DNA of 64,000 nt from Lysobacterales bacterium (GCA_017302135.1 JAFLDZ010000008.1:62001-126000), one strand, 5' to 3'. Positions 53,401 through 61,194 are shown, counted from the first letter of the stretch. Notes: generated by a model not told the origin, from the letters alone. Translations and numbers: made by a program.

Positions 53401-54362
53401 CATTGGGTTGGCAAAGCGACGACACGCCGCTGCGGCTCGCGCTGGTCGGCGAGAACGTGCTGATCTCCGACACCCGCGAACTGCGCGCGGTGATCGATCC
53501 GAACGTGGTGGTGCGCTACGCCGCAGGCCAGCCGATCGCGGTCGCCGGCAGCGTGCGCGTCGCCAGCGCGAAGATCGATCTGGAAGGACTGGATTCGGGC
53601 GTGTCGGCGTCGGAAGACGTGGTGGTCCTGGATCCGGCGAATCCCGAACGCAACGGCAGCACGCCGCTGGATCTGGACCTCGCGCTCACGATGGGCGACG
53701 ACGTGCGTCTGCACGGTTTCGGACTGGACGGCACGCTCGGCGGCAGCGTGCGCATGCGTGCGCGCCCGGGCCGCGAAACCGTGGCCACCGGTTCGCTGGA
53801 TGTCGACGGTCGCTATCGCGCCTACGGCCAGAACCTGCAGATCACCCGTGGCCGTCTGCTGTGGTCGAACACCGCGTTCGGCGATCCGGTGATCGATATC
53901 CGCGCCGAACGCGAAGTCGGCAGCGTCACCGCCGGCATCGATGTGCGCGGACGCGCGTCGGCGCCGATCGCCGAAGTGTGGAGCGACCCGGCGACCAGCG
54001 AATCCGAAGCGCTGGCGTATCTCACCCTCGGCCGCCCGCTGTCCAGCGCGAGCGCCGACGAAAACCGCCAGCTCAGCGCCGCGACCGCCGCGCTGTCGGC
54101 CGGCAACCTGCTGGCCTCGCAGCTCGGCGCGAAGATCGGCCTGGACGATGCCGGCGTCAGCGAATCGCGCGCGCTCGGCGGCTCCGTGGTCGGCTTCGGC
54201 AAATACCTCTCGCCGCGCCTGTACGTGAGCTACGGCGTATCGCTGCTCGGCACCGGCCAGGTGATCACGCTGAAGTATCTGTTGCGCAAAGGCTTCGATA
54301 TCGAAATCGAATCGAGCACTGTCGAGAATCGCGGCTCGGTGAATTGGCGCAAGGAAAAATGA
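50424..54362 (+). CDS. tamB: Translocation and assembly module subunit TamB
   Basis: 1312 residues, full length for the family. One transmembrane segment (LATRSLLSILVMSVLAALLL, about 32-52) anchors it in the inner membrane. The body is a long repetitive beta-strand structure that spans the periplasm, including lipid-transfer-like grooves of AsmA type. The C-terminal 360 residues hold the DUF490/TamB domain, with RLLWSNTAFGDPVIDIRAE, EAWSDPATSESEALAYLTLG-like repeats and the ending FDIEIESSTVENRGSVNWR. It partners TamA and, in recent work on the family, is also linked to phospholipid transport. Translation is probably coupled to tamA (4-bp gap). Confidence 0.93.
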   Translation: MSDTASTQEEREARIAELRARRRARARWLATRSLLSILVMSVLAALLLYFLFNTLRGRDVLLNQIVERLPEGDELTWSRAEGPASGPMTLHDLRYVHRACPDRDGEPVAWPGCRTALLTTFTAKRVVLDPMLQPLLGRRLRLEAMQVSGATLLLPESDEPFELPRWPESLPAIAPPLALDADTIEIDDLRVLRATAPQPTSIVHLRRLRGGLVAEDGSLHLERIVADSDRGRFTAHGDYAPRDRYRIHLTASAVLPAAAGRTPARLGLAARGDLRKLDIALAGNAPAPVKARLRLEGEAQPRWRFEANSTAVTLAALLGNDDDAAPYAFDLRADGVGGHANVQGRIAQGEASQGGFAATVLPSKISVDGQVLLLSPLSLELLGGTVAANGRADFNNPADARFDGTVQARKLRWQGDTKDAIAVIGDGDFKLAGRLRDWTAQGDATLLRGNERAVIALKARGDDKTAHVDTLRATMPTGRLDGSGQLWWQPTLRWQADARLAGFDPGYVLPDWRGAVNGRLRSSGETRSDGGLDVRVDANELGGRLRGRALSGRANVLAHLPASGGDAVEADSADFEGEIALGLGGSRIDAKGRVADTLDIDAKFSPLQLNDLLPTGEGVLRGTLKLTGARMQPNIDVDLAGQSLRWDDWRAGSLRARGRLPWRSGIAGTLSIDGEDVAAGLAFARLHVDARGAVEALRIDGDADTGFGALVLAGDIAKRGTQWTGALDALRFAPTTGPAWALQSPARFSATPSPRGMRLQIASSCFATSDRAGSLCADIDWPTRADVRGQSLPLALLAPYLPERDDRRAWLLRGAVDVDAQVRPRGDSWQGTARVRSADGGLALDARSRREILGYAQLEIDARFDPQRIEADISSALKPDGRVAGTIATGWDDYAPLRGEIEIDTTELTWLELFSPDIVDPQGRLNGRIALGGTRALPTLGGQAQLTAFRAEMPALALSLRDGEARLDAQADGTARISGSVNSGEGTLRLDGTLGWQSDDTPLRLALVGENVLISDTRELRAVIDPNVVVRYAAGQPIAVAGSVRVASAKIDLEGLDSGVSASEDVVVLDPANPERNGSTPLDLDLALTMGDDVRLHGFGLDGTLGGSVRMRARPGRETVATGSLDVDGRYRAYGQNLQITRGRLLWSNTAFGDPVIDIRAEREVGSVTAGIDVRGRASAPIAEVWSDPATSESEALAYLTLGRPLSSASADENRQLSAATAALSAGNLLASQLGAKIGLDDAGVSESRALGGSVVGFGKYLSPRLYVSYGVSLLGTGQVITLKYLLRKGFDIEIESSTVENRGSVNWRKEK

Positions 54363-54573
54363 CCGTTTTCGACCTCGTTTCAGATATCACCGATTCCCGG
54401 GCAGGCCGGGCCGCAAGCAGGCTCGGCTGAAAAGCCCACCACCTTGAATACCAGGCTGGCTTCTCGGCCCAGCCTGCTTCACTGCGAACGGAGCGCATGT
54501 GCGAAACGACGCGGATTCGGTTAAATTCCCGGCACGCGTTCGATAACTGAACGGCTGGCGAGAGGATGATCCG

Positions 54574-56583
54574 ATGGCGACGGAAGAAGAGAGACTCGTG
54601 TCGGTGCCGAGCGATCAGCTCGTACCAGGACATGCGTATGAATACGACGTCGAAACACCTGGCGCGAAGGCGATCAAGGACGGTGTCCCATACGCGTTGG
54701 CCTCGGAGGACGATCTGGCGCTCTATGCCGGGGCCAATGAGCGACTGGCGGAAATGGAGATTCCCACCCTGGCCGGTCAGGACGACCCGAACAAGCATGT
54801 GTTCTTTGCCGTGTTCGACGGTACCGGGAACGACAGGCACGATGCCGGTTTTGCGCCCACCGGCGTCGCACAGATCTATGCCGAAATCGATAGCAAAATT
54901 GATGCTGGTTGGGGCGACGGCCGTGTCGCCGCCGCCTATATCCCGGGGGCCGCGTCACGCGAGTACGGAGACGATTGGTACGATGTCCGTGACGGCGCCC
55001 TGGGCTATACGTCCGACGACCGGGCTGAAACCATGTACGTGGAGTTCTGCAAACAAGCGGCGGCTTGGCGGGATAAGGATCCGAACGCCGAAATCAGCAT
55101 CGCCTCCATGGGTTTCAGTCGGGGTGCGGAAGAAGTAGCGCTTTTCACCCGGCTCGTGGACGAACGAGGGATCCAGGATCCAAGAGCGATCAAATACGAA
55201 ACCCGCGATGGTGGTCTGGTCAGCGCCGAGAGCGTCACGATCACGGTCGATCCGGACATGCCGCCCCTGGTCGCGCCGGGTAAAGTCCCGCAAGCCGCCG
55301 CATTGGTGGATCCGGTGCCTGAAGGCCAGCTCGAAAACCGCGATCGCCGCCTGGCGCCTTCCGTCGTCAGCGCCGTGCAGCTCACTGCTCGGGACGAGAC
55401 TCGCGACGAATTCATCGGGTCACGACATTTACCGTTGGGTTTGAGCGATGGAAACCAATCATTGAACGTCGTTGTTCCTGGTGCGCACGCGGATGTCGGC
55501 GATGGCTATTACGCGAACGGTCTCGGAGTGCGCAACACCAATTTCGTCAAGAATTACGTCAACAATCTGGTGGATTTCGATACCCCGCTGTTGACGCTGA
55601 AACCGGAGGACACGTATTTAGGCAAAGGCAGCACCAACGTCATCCACGATTCGGAAGAACACAAGCCTTTGGTCTATGGCAATGATGCTTTCAGACAGGA
55701 CGGGGAGCGCGATGTTCGCGCTGAACTCAACACCCCGGAGCCGTTACTCAGCAATGGCCGGATGGTATATGCCTCGCCGATACCCGAAGAGGACACTCGA
55801 CGTGAGCCAATGGACGCGGAACTCGCCAGCAGCCTGGACTATCGCACCGCAACCGTCGCGCCACCGCCCACAGGCGATCTGTATGACCCGTCGAAAGCTC
55901 ATCCAGACGCGTGTCTGGAAGGCCCGCCAACGGTGGAAGTCTCGGCGCCTTCGAACGCAACTCCCGATAGCCCCTTCCATCAGGCCACCGAGGACTGGTT
56001 GAAGAGTTGTGAAGCGGAAGCGCCCACGAGAATCGAAACCAAACCGGAGCCGGAGCCTCAACCAGAGCTGGTGGACGTTTGCTTCGAGAACGGTTTTTGC
56101 GGGTTGGCGCCTCCGCCTACCGAAGACCAGACGGATCGTTGGGTGATGGGCGAGCGGCCGCCGAACTCGTCGGCGCCGCTGACGGTTGCGGATTCGGAAC
56201 ACCCGGCCAATTCGCTTTACGATGCAACGCTGGCGGCCATCGAAAACTCGCCGAACATTCCGCCCGGCAGCATGAACTACAACGAGACACGCAGCGCTGC
56301 AGCCGCACTGGTCGCCGCCGCCATGGGAGGGAATGACCCGCTCAAGACGATCGATCATGTGGTGCTCAACCGCAATGGCGATGGCTTGATCGCGATCCAG
56401 GGCGACCTCGGCGATCCGGCAAGCAAAAGGGTGGCGCTGCCGATGCCAGAAGCGGTGACCACGCCGATCCTGGAGTCGACCAGGAAAGTGGACGCGGTTT
56501 TGGAAGAACAGAACCAGAAAACACTGGTTCCGCCCTACAACGACTACCAGTCGACGGTAGCGCCTGCGATGCGCGCGCCTTGA
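54574..56583 (+). CDS. Predicted T4SS lipase effector: DUF2235 hydrolase with C-terminal XVIPCD-like domain
   Basis: 669 residues, no signal peptide. Residues about 75-345 match DUF2235, the alpha/beta-hydrolase of type VI lipases (Tle1 family): FFAVFDGTGNDRHD (76-90), nucleophile motif GFSRG (180-184, Ser182), and the His segment VPGAHADVGDGYY (H305). A Pro/Glu linker (KPEPEPQPELV) and a Cys-containing region follow. The last block at about 543-645 (HPANSLYDATLAAIENSPNI, DHVVLN, LIAIQG) is clearly related to the end of the metallopeptidase effector at 1196. It should be a phospholipase injected into rival cells. Unlike that effector it has no small neighbour that looks like an immunity protein; tamB precedes it and a repeat follows it. 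GAGAGGATG lies upstream of the ATG. Confidence 0.82.
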   Translation: MATEEERLVSVPSDQLVPGHAYEYDVETPGAKAIKDGVPYALASEDDLALYAGANERLAEMEIPTLAGQDDPNKHVFFAVFDGTGNDRHDAGFAPTGVAQIYAEIDSKIDAGWGDGRVAAAYIPGAASREYGDDWYDVRDGALGYTSDDRAETMYVEFCKQAAAWRDKDPNAEISIASMGFSRGAEEVALFTRLVDERGIQDPRAIKYETRDGGLVSAESVTITVDPDMPPLVAPGKVPQAAALVDPVPEGQLENRDRRLAPSVVSAVQLTARDETRDEFIGSRHLPLGLSDGNQSLNVVVPGAHADVGDGYYANGLGVRNTNFVKNYVNNLVDFDTPLLTLKPEDTYLGKGSTNVIHDSEEHKPLVYGNDAFRQDGERDVRAELNTPEPLLSNGRMVYASPIPEEDTRREPMDAELASSLDYRTATVAPPPTGDLYDPSKAHPDACLEGPPTVEVSAPSNATPDSPFHQATEDWLKSCEAEAPTRIETKPEPEPQPELVDVCFENGFCGLAPPPTEDQTDRWVMGERPPNSSAPLTVADSEHPANSLYDATLAAIENSPNIPPGSMNYNETRSAAAALVAAAMGGNDPLKTIDHVVLNRNGDGLIAIQGDLGDPASKRVALPMPEAVTTPILESTRKVDAVLEEQNQKTLVPPYNDYQSTVAPAMRAP

Positions 56584-56647
56584 AGCGTATGACGGTGCGC
56601 GCGGCATGGCCATTGCAGGCTGTTGCCGCCGCAGCCGTTCATCAGGA

Positions 56648-56963
56648 GCGCTTTCGGGCCAGAGTCGATATTTCCAGCAGAGCCAAGAAAGACACGCTGA
56701 CCCCAATCGGTTTCCACTGATGTCTCCCTTCTCCCCGCTTTTCGGGGAGAAGAGCCTCCACCGGACTCGATCCGGGGTTGCGCCAAGCGCGGGATGAGGG
56801 GTGCTCTTCGCGATGCGCAGAAACATTGCGGTCGAACTGTGTCGACAGCGCGACCCTCGATCGGACGTTCACCGCATTGTCCACGCCATAGGATGCTGCC
56901 TTGGCTCACCGTTTGCTTTGGCGTGGTGTCGGGTGCTGGGATAGCTCAACCTGACCCCATTTC
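56648..56963 (+). repeat. Long dispersed repeat, copy 1 (about 316 bp)
   Basis: It starts CGCTTTCGGGCC and ends CTCAACCTGACCCCATTTC. It aligns along its length with 59806-60125, sharing GATATTTC, AAGAAAGAC-like and AGGAAAGAC stretches, the hairpin CTTCTCCCC...GGGGAGAAG, CCGGACTCGATCCGGGGT, GCTCTTCGCGATGCGC, CGATCGGACGTTCACCGCAT and GTTTGCTTTGGCGTGGTGT. A third, partial copy is at 58543-58650. It makes up most of the 467-bp gene-free stretch between the lipase effector and the FG-GAP gene; no real gene is visible there. Confidence 0.8.
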
Positions 56964-57050
56964 CCGCACCGTATACGCTGCGAATAGCGCTTTCGGTGGT
57001 AGGTTCAGGCGCCCCCAACGCCAGCCGATATACTCCGCTCGGATGACAAA

Positions 57051-58577
57051 ATGGGGGTGGAAGTGAACAGGCGATCGGCTGCGGTATTGATGCTCGTGGC
57101 CAGCGGCCTATGCGCTGGCCTGCTCTGGGCTTCGCAGGGTCTGGCCGACCTCGTCCGCCGGCCCTCCATCTCACAGGCCAGCATTCCGGCAAGCGCGGAG
57201 CCTGACGCACGCGCGCATGCAGGCGCGACGTTCAGCGCACGCCCACGCGGTCGGGCAGGCGTCGCACCCCCGTCGATGCTGACGGTGTCGCTTGAGCAGC
57301 CGCCCTACTCGATGACTGCGCCGGAATTCCTCTCGGATCCGGCGGCCAGTCAGGCGTATTCCATTGCCGTGGGCGACGTCTCCGGCGATGGACGGGACGA
57401 CCTCGTATTCCTGTCCCGGCGCTTCACGCCCAACCCGATCGATACCCGCACGGAGATCTACGTTGCCTACCAGCGCGGCGATGGCCACCTCGATGCGGCA
57501 GTCAAGATCGGGGACTCGGGCAACAATCTCGCATACCAGCTCCTGATCGCCGACCTGGACCGCAACGGTGCAGGCGACATCATTACCTCCACCGGCAATG
57601 GCGTCATGGTGCTCCGCTCGAACGCGGATGGCACGTTCACGTCGAGCGCGACTGTGGCCGGCTTTCCCCTCGAAATGGTCGCGACCGACGTCGATCGCGA
57701 CGGTTACCTCGACGTTATCGTCGACTCGAGCGACACGTCGTCGACAGTCATCCACGGTGGCAGTGGCGGCAGCATCGACCGTATATCGACGCTGCCGCTG
57801 CCCTCATCCGCGGTGCGCACGGCGGGCGACGTCACCGGCGACGGACTGGAAGATCTCATTCTCGCTACGATCTTCAACAGGCCGTTCGAGGAATTCCAGA
57901 TCTACCCGGCACTGGCGTCAGGGGGGTATGCCGCGCCGCTGTTGCTCTCCCTGCCATTGGGTTCCAACCATACGTCATCACTGGCAGTCGGCGATTTCAA
58001 CGGCGACGGTCGCGGCGACCTGGCGTTGGATGAAGCGAGGGATGGCGCAAACCTGCGCCTGTACTTGCAGGATTCGCTTGGCAACCTCGCGCCGAGCCTC
58101 GAGATCGCCAGGCAAAGAGGTGCCGGGTTACTCATCGCCACCGACCTCAACCGTGATGGCCGGAGCGACTTGGCGATGGCGCACACCGGGTGGGGCTACA
58201 TCGGGTACTACCTTCAGACGGGAAGTGGCTTCACACCCGAGAACGTCGTTGAGGCCTATCAGTTCCAGGGTCGGCTCAACTACTTCGCGGCAGGCGACCT
58301 CAACCATGACGGCTGTGGCGATCTGGTGGTCTCTCGGTCGAGTCAGTCGCCCGTGCTGTTGTACGGCCAGGGATGCGCCCCCCGCCCGCGCATCGCCAAC
58401 TGCCGATTGCCGCCAGTCGCGGTGCAGGGGTCGGGGCTCGTAGCGGCGGGCTTGGCATCACCGCTCGTGCGCCAGCACAACGGCGCTGCGGGCGCCAACG
58501 TCAGAGAAGGCCCGGCACGAGGCGCTGGCGCGCGTTTTGGACGCGATCGGACGTTCACCGCATTGTCCACGCCATAG
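57051..58577 (+). CDS. FG-GAP/VCBS repeat protein with repeat-derived C-terminus
   Basis: 508 residues. A signal-anchor-like N-terminus (AAVLMLVASGLCAGLLWASQ) is followed by a Pro/Ala linker. Seven calcium-binding turns of the FG-GAP/integrin-alpha type recur: VGDVSGDGRDDLV, ADLDRNGAGDII, TDVDRDGYLDVI, GDVTGDGLEDLI, GDFNGDGRGDLA, TDLNRDGRSDLA and GDLNHDGCGDLV. They should build a beta-propeller exposed outside the inner membrane. The last 60 residues, after LLYGQGCAP, do not look like the family. The final RTFTALSTP and stop are encoded by the dispersed repeat at 58543, so the original 3' end is probably lost. An alternative GTG start lies at 57063. Confidence 0.75.
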   Translation: MGVEVNRRSAAVLMLVASGLCAGLLWASQGLADLVRRPSISQASIPASAEPDARAHAGATFSARPRGRAGVAPPSMLTVSLEQPPYSMTAPEFLSDPAASQAYSIAVGDVSGDGRDDLVFLSRRFTPNPIDTRTEIYVAYQRGDGHLDAAVKIGDSGNNLAYQLLIADLDRNGAGDIITSTGNGVMVLRSNADGTFTSSATVAGFPLEMVATDVDRDGYLDVIVDSSDTSSTVIHGGSGGSIDRISTLPLPSSAVRTAGDVTGDGLEDLILATIFNRPFEEFQIYPALASGGYAAPLLLSLPLGSNHTSSLAVGDFNGDGRGDLALDEARDGANLRLYLQDSLGNLAPSLEIARQRGAGLLIATDLNRDGRSDLAMAHTGWGYIGYYLQTGSGFTPENVVEAYQFQGRLNYFAAGDLNHDGCGDLVVSRSSQSPVLLYGQGCAPRPRIANCRLPPVAVQGSGLVAAGLASPLVRQHNGAAGANVREGPARGAGARFGRDRTFTALSTP

Positions 58578-58650
58578 GGTGCTGCCTTGGCGCATCGTTT
58601 GCTTTGGCGTGGTGTCGGGTGCTGGGGTAAATCAACCTGACCCCATTTTT
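58543..58650 (+). repeat. Long dispersed repeat, partial copy (3' third)
   Basis: Bases CGATCGGACGTTCACCGCAT to TCAACCTGACCCCATTTTT match the 3' third of the long repeats at 56648 and 59806. The upstream two thirds, including the CTTCTCCCC hairpin, are missing. The element overlaps the end of the FG-GAP gene and gives it its stop codon. Confidence 0.78.
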
Positions 58651-58672
58651 TAAACCTTTGGATAATGCGGTC

Positions 58673-58954
58673 TCAGATACCCGTGGCTCTGAAATAGGAG
58701 TCGATCTTTGGCCTAATCTTCAGTTCGGCATATCCGGTTGGTCCGATCCAGACCTGTGTCTGGGTGTACGCACGGGATTTTCCTGTCCGTGCCCAAATGG
58801 GCGATATTGACCATGCGGAGTATTCGAACTCGGGGCTTACGGGAGTACCCGATCCCGCGTAGATGTTGAAATATCCGGCAAACGGGAGAACGCCACGAAA
58901 AATAGTCGTCCATGCCCCGCCGGGACAGTATTGGAATTGTGGAGAGCTAGACAT
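58673..58954 (-). CDS. Small protein of the overlapping accessory cassette
   Basis: 93 residues, no family recognised. It begins MSSSPQFQYCPGGAWTTIFR and is rich in aromatic and beta-strand residues (FAGYFNIYAGSG, WIGPTGYAELKIRPKIDSYF), with one Cys and no signal peptide. Its ATG at 58954 overlaps the stop of the 141-residue gene by 8 bp, so the two are translated together. Codon use is AT-richer than in the core genes. The two genes are enclosed by copies of the long repeat. Confidence 0.6.
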   Translation of the reverse strand: MSSSPQFQYCPGGAWTTIFRGVLPFAGYFNIYAGSGTPVSPEFEYSAWSISPIWARTGKSRAYTQTQVWIGPTGYAELKIRPKIDSYFRATGI

Positions 58955-59372
58955 TTTTCACCTCCTCCTTACCTTGATTGGCCAAGAATCGGGAAATGCT
59001 ATGCGGATGAAGCGAGGCGAGGGCCGCCATCTCATACCGCTGCCGTCCGAGAGCAGCGAAGACTTTGGACAATAACTCTCCCTCATGGTCGATCGGGAAA
59101 AACGCGTCGGGCATGTAGGTTCTGATTTCCTCGACATCTATGACATGTCGCCCCGCAATGAAATGTCCGTCGTCGATGTTGCGAATCAGCTCGTCAACGG
59201 ACTCTACGGGGTAGTTGAGATGTCGTGCTCGAGCATGCTTCAGAACTGCAGCGCATATTCGTAAATCAGGAATCACGCTTAACGTGAGATCAAGAACATC
59301 AAAGTCCTCTTCGGTAAAACTGATCGGCTCCGCAACTTCGAGCCAGCGTTTCCGAGCTTCAGCCTTATTCAT
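58947..59372 (-). CDS. Helical protein of the overlapping accessory cassette
   Basis: 141 residues from the ATG at 59372, preceded by GGAG. No family is recognised. The sequence alternates helices with acidic loops: ARKRWLEVAEPISFTEEDFD, LDLTLSVIPDLRICAAVLK, VDELIRNIDDGHFIAGRHVI and LLSKVFAALGRQRYEMAALA. No transmembrane segment. It overlaps its downstream neighbour by 8 bp, and its own start overlaps the end of an upstream small frame. Such compact cassettes of unknown small genes between repeats often prove to be toxin, antitoxin or defence genes, but nothing specific supports that here. Confidence 0.6.
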   Translation of the reverse strand: MNKAEARKRWLEVAEPISFTEEDFDVLDLTLSVIPDLRICAAVLKHARARHLNYPVESVDELIRNIDDGHFIAGRHVIDVEEIRTYMPDAFFPIDHEGELLSKVFAALGRQRYEMAALASLHPHSISRFLANQGKEEVKNV

Positions 59373-59607
59373 TTTTGCAGATCTCCGTATCATGTATGAA
59401 GTGGCCCGTGACCGTGATCTCATCGGTAGTCTGCTTGTCGCCGGTCACGGGAACATCCAACGACGAACACTTTCGTATGTCCAACGCAAGGCCAATGCAG
59501 CCATGCATGGGTTCGTCGGCGAAGCAAGGCGGGTTCGCGAGCAAATGATGATGGACGCTGCAGAGTCCTCCCGCAGATAGTAGGTGTCCCGCTTTGTCGC
59601 CCTTCAC
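59365..59607 (-). CDS. Possible first gene of the small cassette
   Basis: Up to 80 residues; a shorter start at 59508 would give 47 (MHGCIGLALDIRKCSSLDVP onward). The frame ends EICKNE and a TAA overlapping the start of the 141-residue gene by 8 bp, the same kind of overlap as between the next two genes. The codon use is AT-richer than the core genes. No family recognised; the real start and even the coding nature are uncertain. Confidence 0.3.
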   Translation of the reverse strand: MKGDKAGHLLSAGGLCSVHHHLLANPPCFADEPMHGCIGLALDIRKCSSLDVPVTGDKQTTDEITVTGHFIHDTEICKNE

Positions 59608-59641
59608 TTATGCATCCTGTATGTGTACGCCTTACGGCCTT
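59602..59641 (+). repeat. 40-bp direct repeat, copy 1 (CTTCACTTATG...CGCCTTACGGCCTT)
   Basis: It starts CTTCACTTATGCATCCTG and ends TACGCCTTACGGCCTT. It matches 61195-61234 at about 33 of 40 positions in the same orientation. Further on, TAGGGCGGGTCTTGACCCGCC (59672-59692) is a separate perfect 8-bp palindrome around TT. Between 59608 and 59805 I see no gene. Confidence 0.65.
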
Positions 59642-59805
59642 ACATCTATACACCTTGCGGCCTTGAATCCGTAGGGCGGGTCTTGACCCGCCAATTGGCC
59701 AACAATCGCTTCGCATGCAGCAACATCGGAAAGTTCGTCCGCCTTGCGGGTACGAATCACCAGATTCGTTTCGATAGGCGGGTCCAATACACGGCCCGCG
59801 AAATG

Positions 59806-60125
59806 GCGTTTTCGGGTCGGAGTAGATATTTCAAACAAAGCCAGGAAAGACCGCATTGACCTCAATCAGTTTTCACGATGCCTTGCCTTCCTTCTCCCAG
59901 CCCTGCGGGGAGAAGAGCCTGCCCCGGACTCGATCCGGGGTGGCGCGAAGCGCCGGATGGGGGGCGCTCTTCGCGATGCGCAAAAAAAGTTGCGATTGAT
60001 CTGTGCGGACGACTCGCCCCTTGATCGGACGTTCACCGCATCACTCCATAGGGTGCTGCCTTGGCGCACCGTTTGCTTTGGCGTGGTGTTGGGTGCGGTG
60101 TTAATTCAACCCGAGCCCAATTTTC
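59806..60125 (+). repeat. Long dispersed repeat, copy 2 (about 320 bp)
   Basis: It starts GCGTTTTCGGGTCGG and ends TTCAACCCGAGCCCAATTTT; it matches copy 1 at 56648 along its length, with small differences (for example CTTCTCCCAGCCC in the hairpin). Copies 1 and 2 and the partial copy at 58543 bracket the FG-GAP gene and the small-gene cassette. No gene is seen within it. Confidence 0.8.
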
Positions 60126-60156
60126 CCGTTCGATCGCCCCCACTCAATCGAAAACA

Positions 60157-60186
60157 AAAGCCCGGAGCGAATGCCCCGGGCTTTTT
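60157..60186. terminator. Bidirectional hairpin terminator
   Basis: AAAGCCCGG and CCGGGCTTT form a 9-bp stem with a 10-base loop; TTTTTCTTT follows on the plus strand and TTTTGTTTT on the minus. It lies 150 bp beyond the stop of the minus-strand lipoprotein gene at 60336 and may stop transcripts from both sides. The 150 bp between hold no gene. Confidence 0.75.
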
Positions 60187-60335
60187 CTTTGGGCGTACGA
60201 CCCGGAAACGTATCATTGAAGCGATATTCGCAAGTCGCAATCACACGGTCGCATGCGAAGGAAACGCGTCATTGCGGAAGTTGCGCCTCACATCGCACGA
60301 CTTCCGTGCAATCCGCAAGCCGCAACTACCGCAGC

Positions 60336-60782
60336 TCAGTTGCCAGCAGCGTCCTTGGTGGCGTCTTTGGTCTGCTCGGCACGCGCTTTGGCCGCATCGT
60401 ATGTCGCTTCTGCAGCGTTCTTGCACCCGTCCTGCTGAGCGGCGGGAAGGCTTTCGCACTTTTCCTTGGCGACATCGTAATCGGCTTTCGCCTTGGCATC
60501 GGCCACGTCTTGATTGGCGTCCGCGTTTTCTTTCATCGCGTCGCTACGGGCCTCGCGGACTTCGGCGGAATCGTCGGCTTTGACGATATCTGCCCGGTTC
60601 TCCGCTGCTTCTGTCGTCGCATCCGCGGTCTGCTCGGCGACTTCCTGATTGCCTTCGCGCTGCGCTTCGGCCACGTCTTCGCGGGTCTCCGAAGGAGTTT
60701 CCTGGCGATTGCAGGCAGAAATCGCGAGCAAGCCACCGAGGCCGATCGTGGCGGCGATGATTTTTGCGGAAATGATTTTCAT
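60336..60782 (-). CDS. Ala/Glu/Lys-rich coiled-coil lipoprotein
   Basis: 148 residues from the ATG at 60782. The lipobox is GLLAISAC, Cys at residue 24. The mature part is almost wholly charged and Ala-rich with no Pro, Trp or hydrophobic core (EDVAEAQREGNQEVAEQTAD, AKAKADYDVAKEKCESLPAA, AKARAEQTKDATKDAAGN), as in a long helix or coiled coil. Two further Cys (EKCES and DGCKN) may form a disulfide. It resembles stress-induced, cell-envelope lipoproteins of the kind found in Pseudomonas and Xanthomonas, but the function is unknown. Confidence 0.78.
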   Translation of the reverse strand: MKIISAKIIAATIGLGGLLAISACNRQETPSETREDVAEAQREGNQEVAEQTADATTEAAENRADIVKADDSAEVREARSDAMKENADANQDVADAKAKADYDVAKEKCESLPAAQQDGCKNAAEATYDAAKARAEQTKDATKDAAGN

Positions 60783-61194
60783 GGGGGATCTCTGGAATGG
60801 AGCGGTGCGCTCAATCAGATGACCATCAAGTTGCGTGCCAAGTACGAGTCTCACCCCTGAAGAAACATGGAGCGGTTCAGACAATCGTCGCCCCGCGCAA
60901 CTTTCCATCGACGACCCGGGCGCAGTGATTGCCAAGGCTGGCCGGTCTCCTCTCTGCGACGCACTCGAGGCTTTCCGGCCCTGGGAATCCGCCTCGAAAT
61001 AGCCGTCGCTTGATCTTCCGGCATGGTGTCGCGAACGTTACCTGACATCGGTCGTTGGATTCCGTCCCTCATCGCACGCTGAAATGACCGCTGCTGACAT
61101 TTCGGATGCACGATACAACACTGCATCCTGCATGCTTTACCGAGCCGCGAAGCGTGCATCGCAACCGCCGAATCCCCGGGAATGGTGCATGACG
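60783..61194. other. Gene-free stretch upstream of the IS remnant
   Basis: About 410 bp with no convincing open reading frame, hairpin or repeat on either strand. It holds the promoter region of the minus-strand lipoprotein at its left end. Confidence 0.5.

Noticed and set aside
50397..53714. Very long open frame (about 1100 codons) on the strand opposite tamA/tamB
   Set aside because: Its product is Arg/Gln/His/Ala-rich with no fold; it is the mirror of tamB in GC-rich codons. tamA and tamB on the plus strand match known families over their whole length.
59744..60583. Plus-strand open frame of 279 codons across the long repeat
   Set aside because: It runs through the repeat, the terminator and into the reverse of the lipoprotein gene; there is no consistent codon use.
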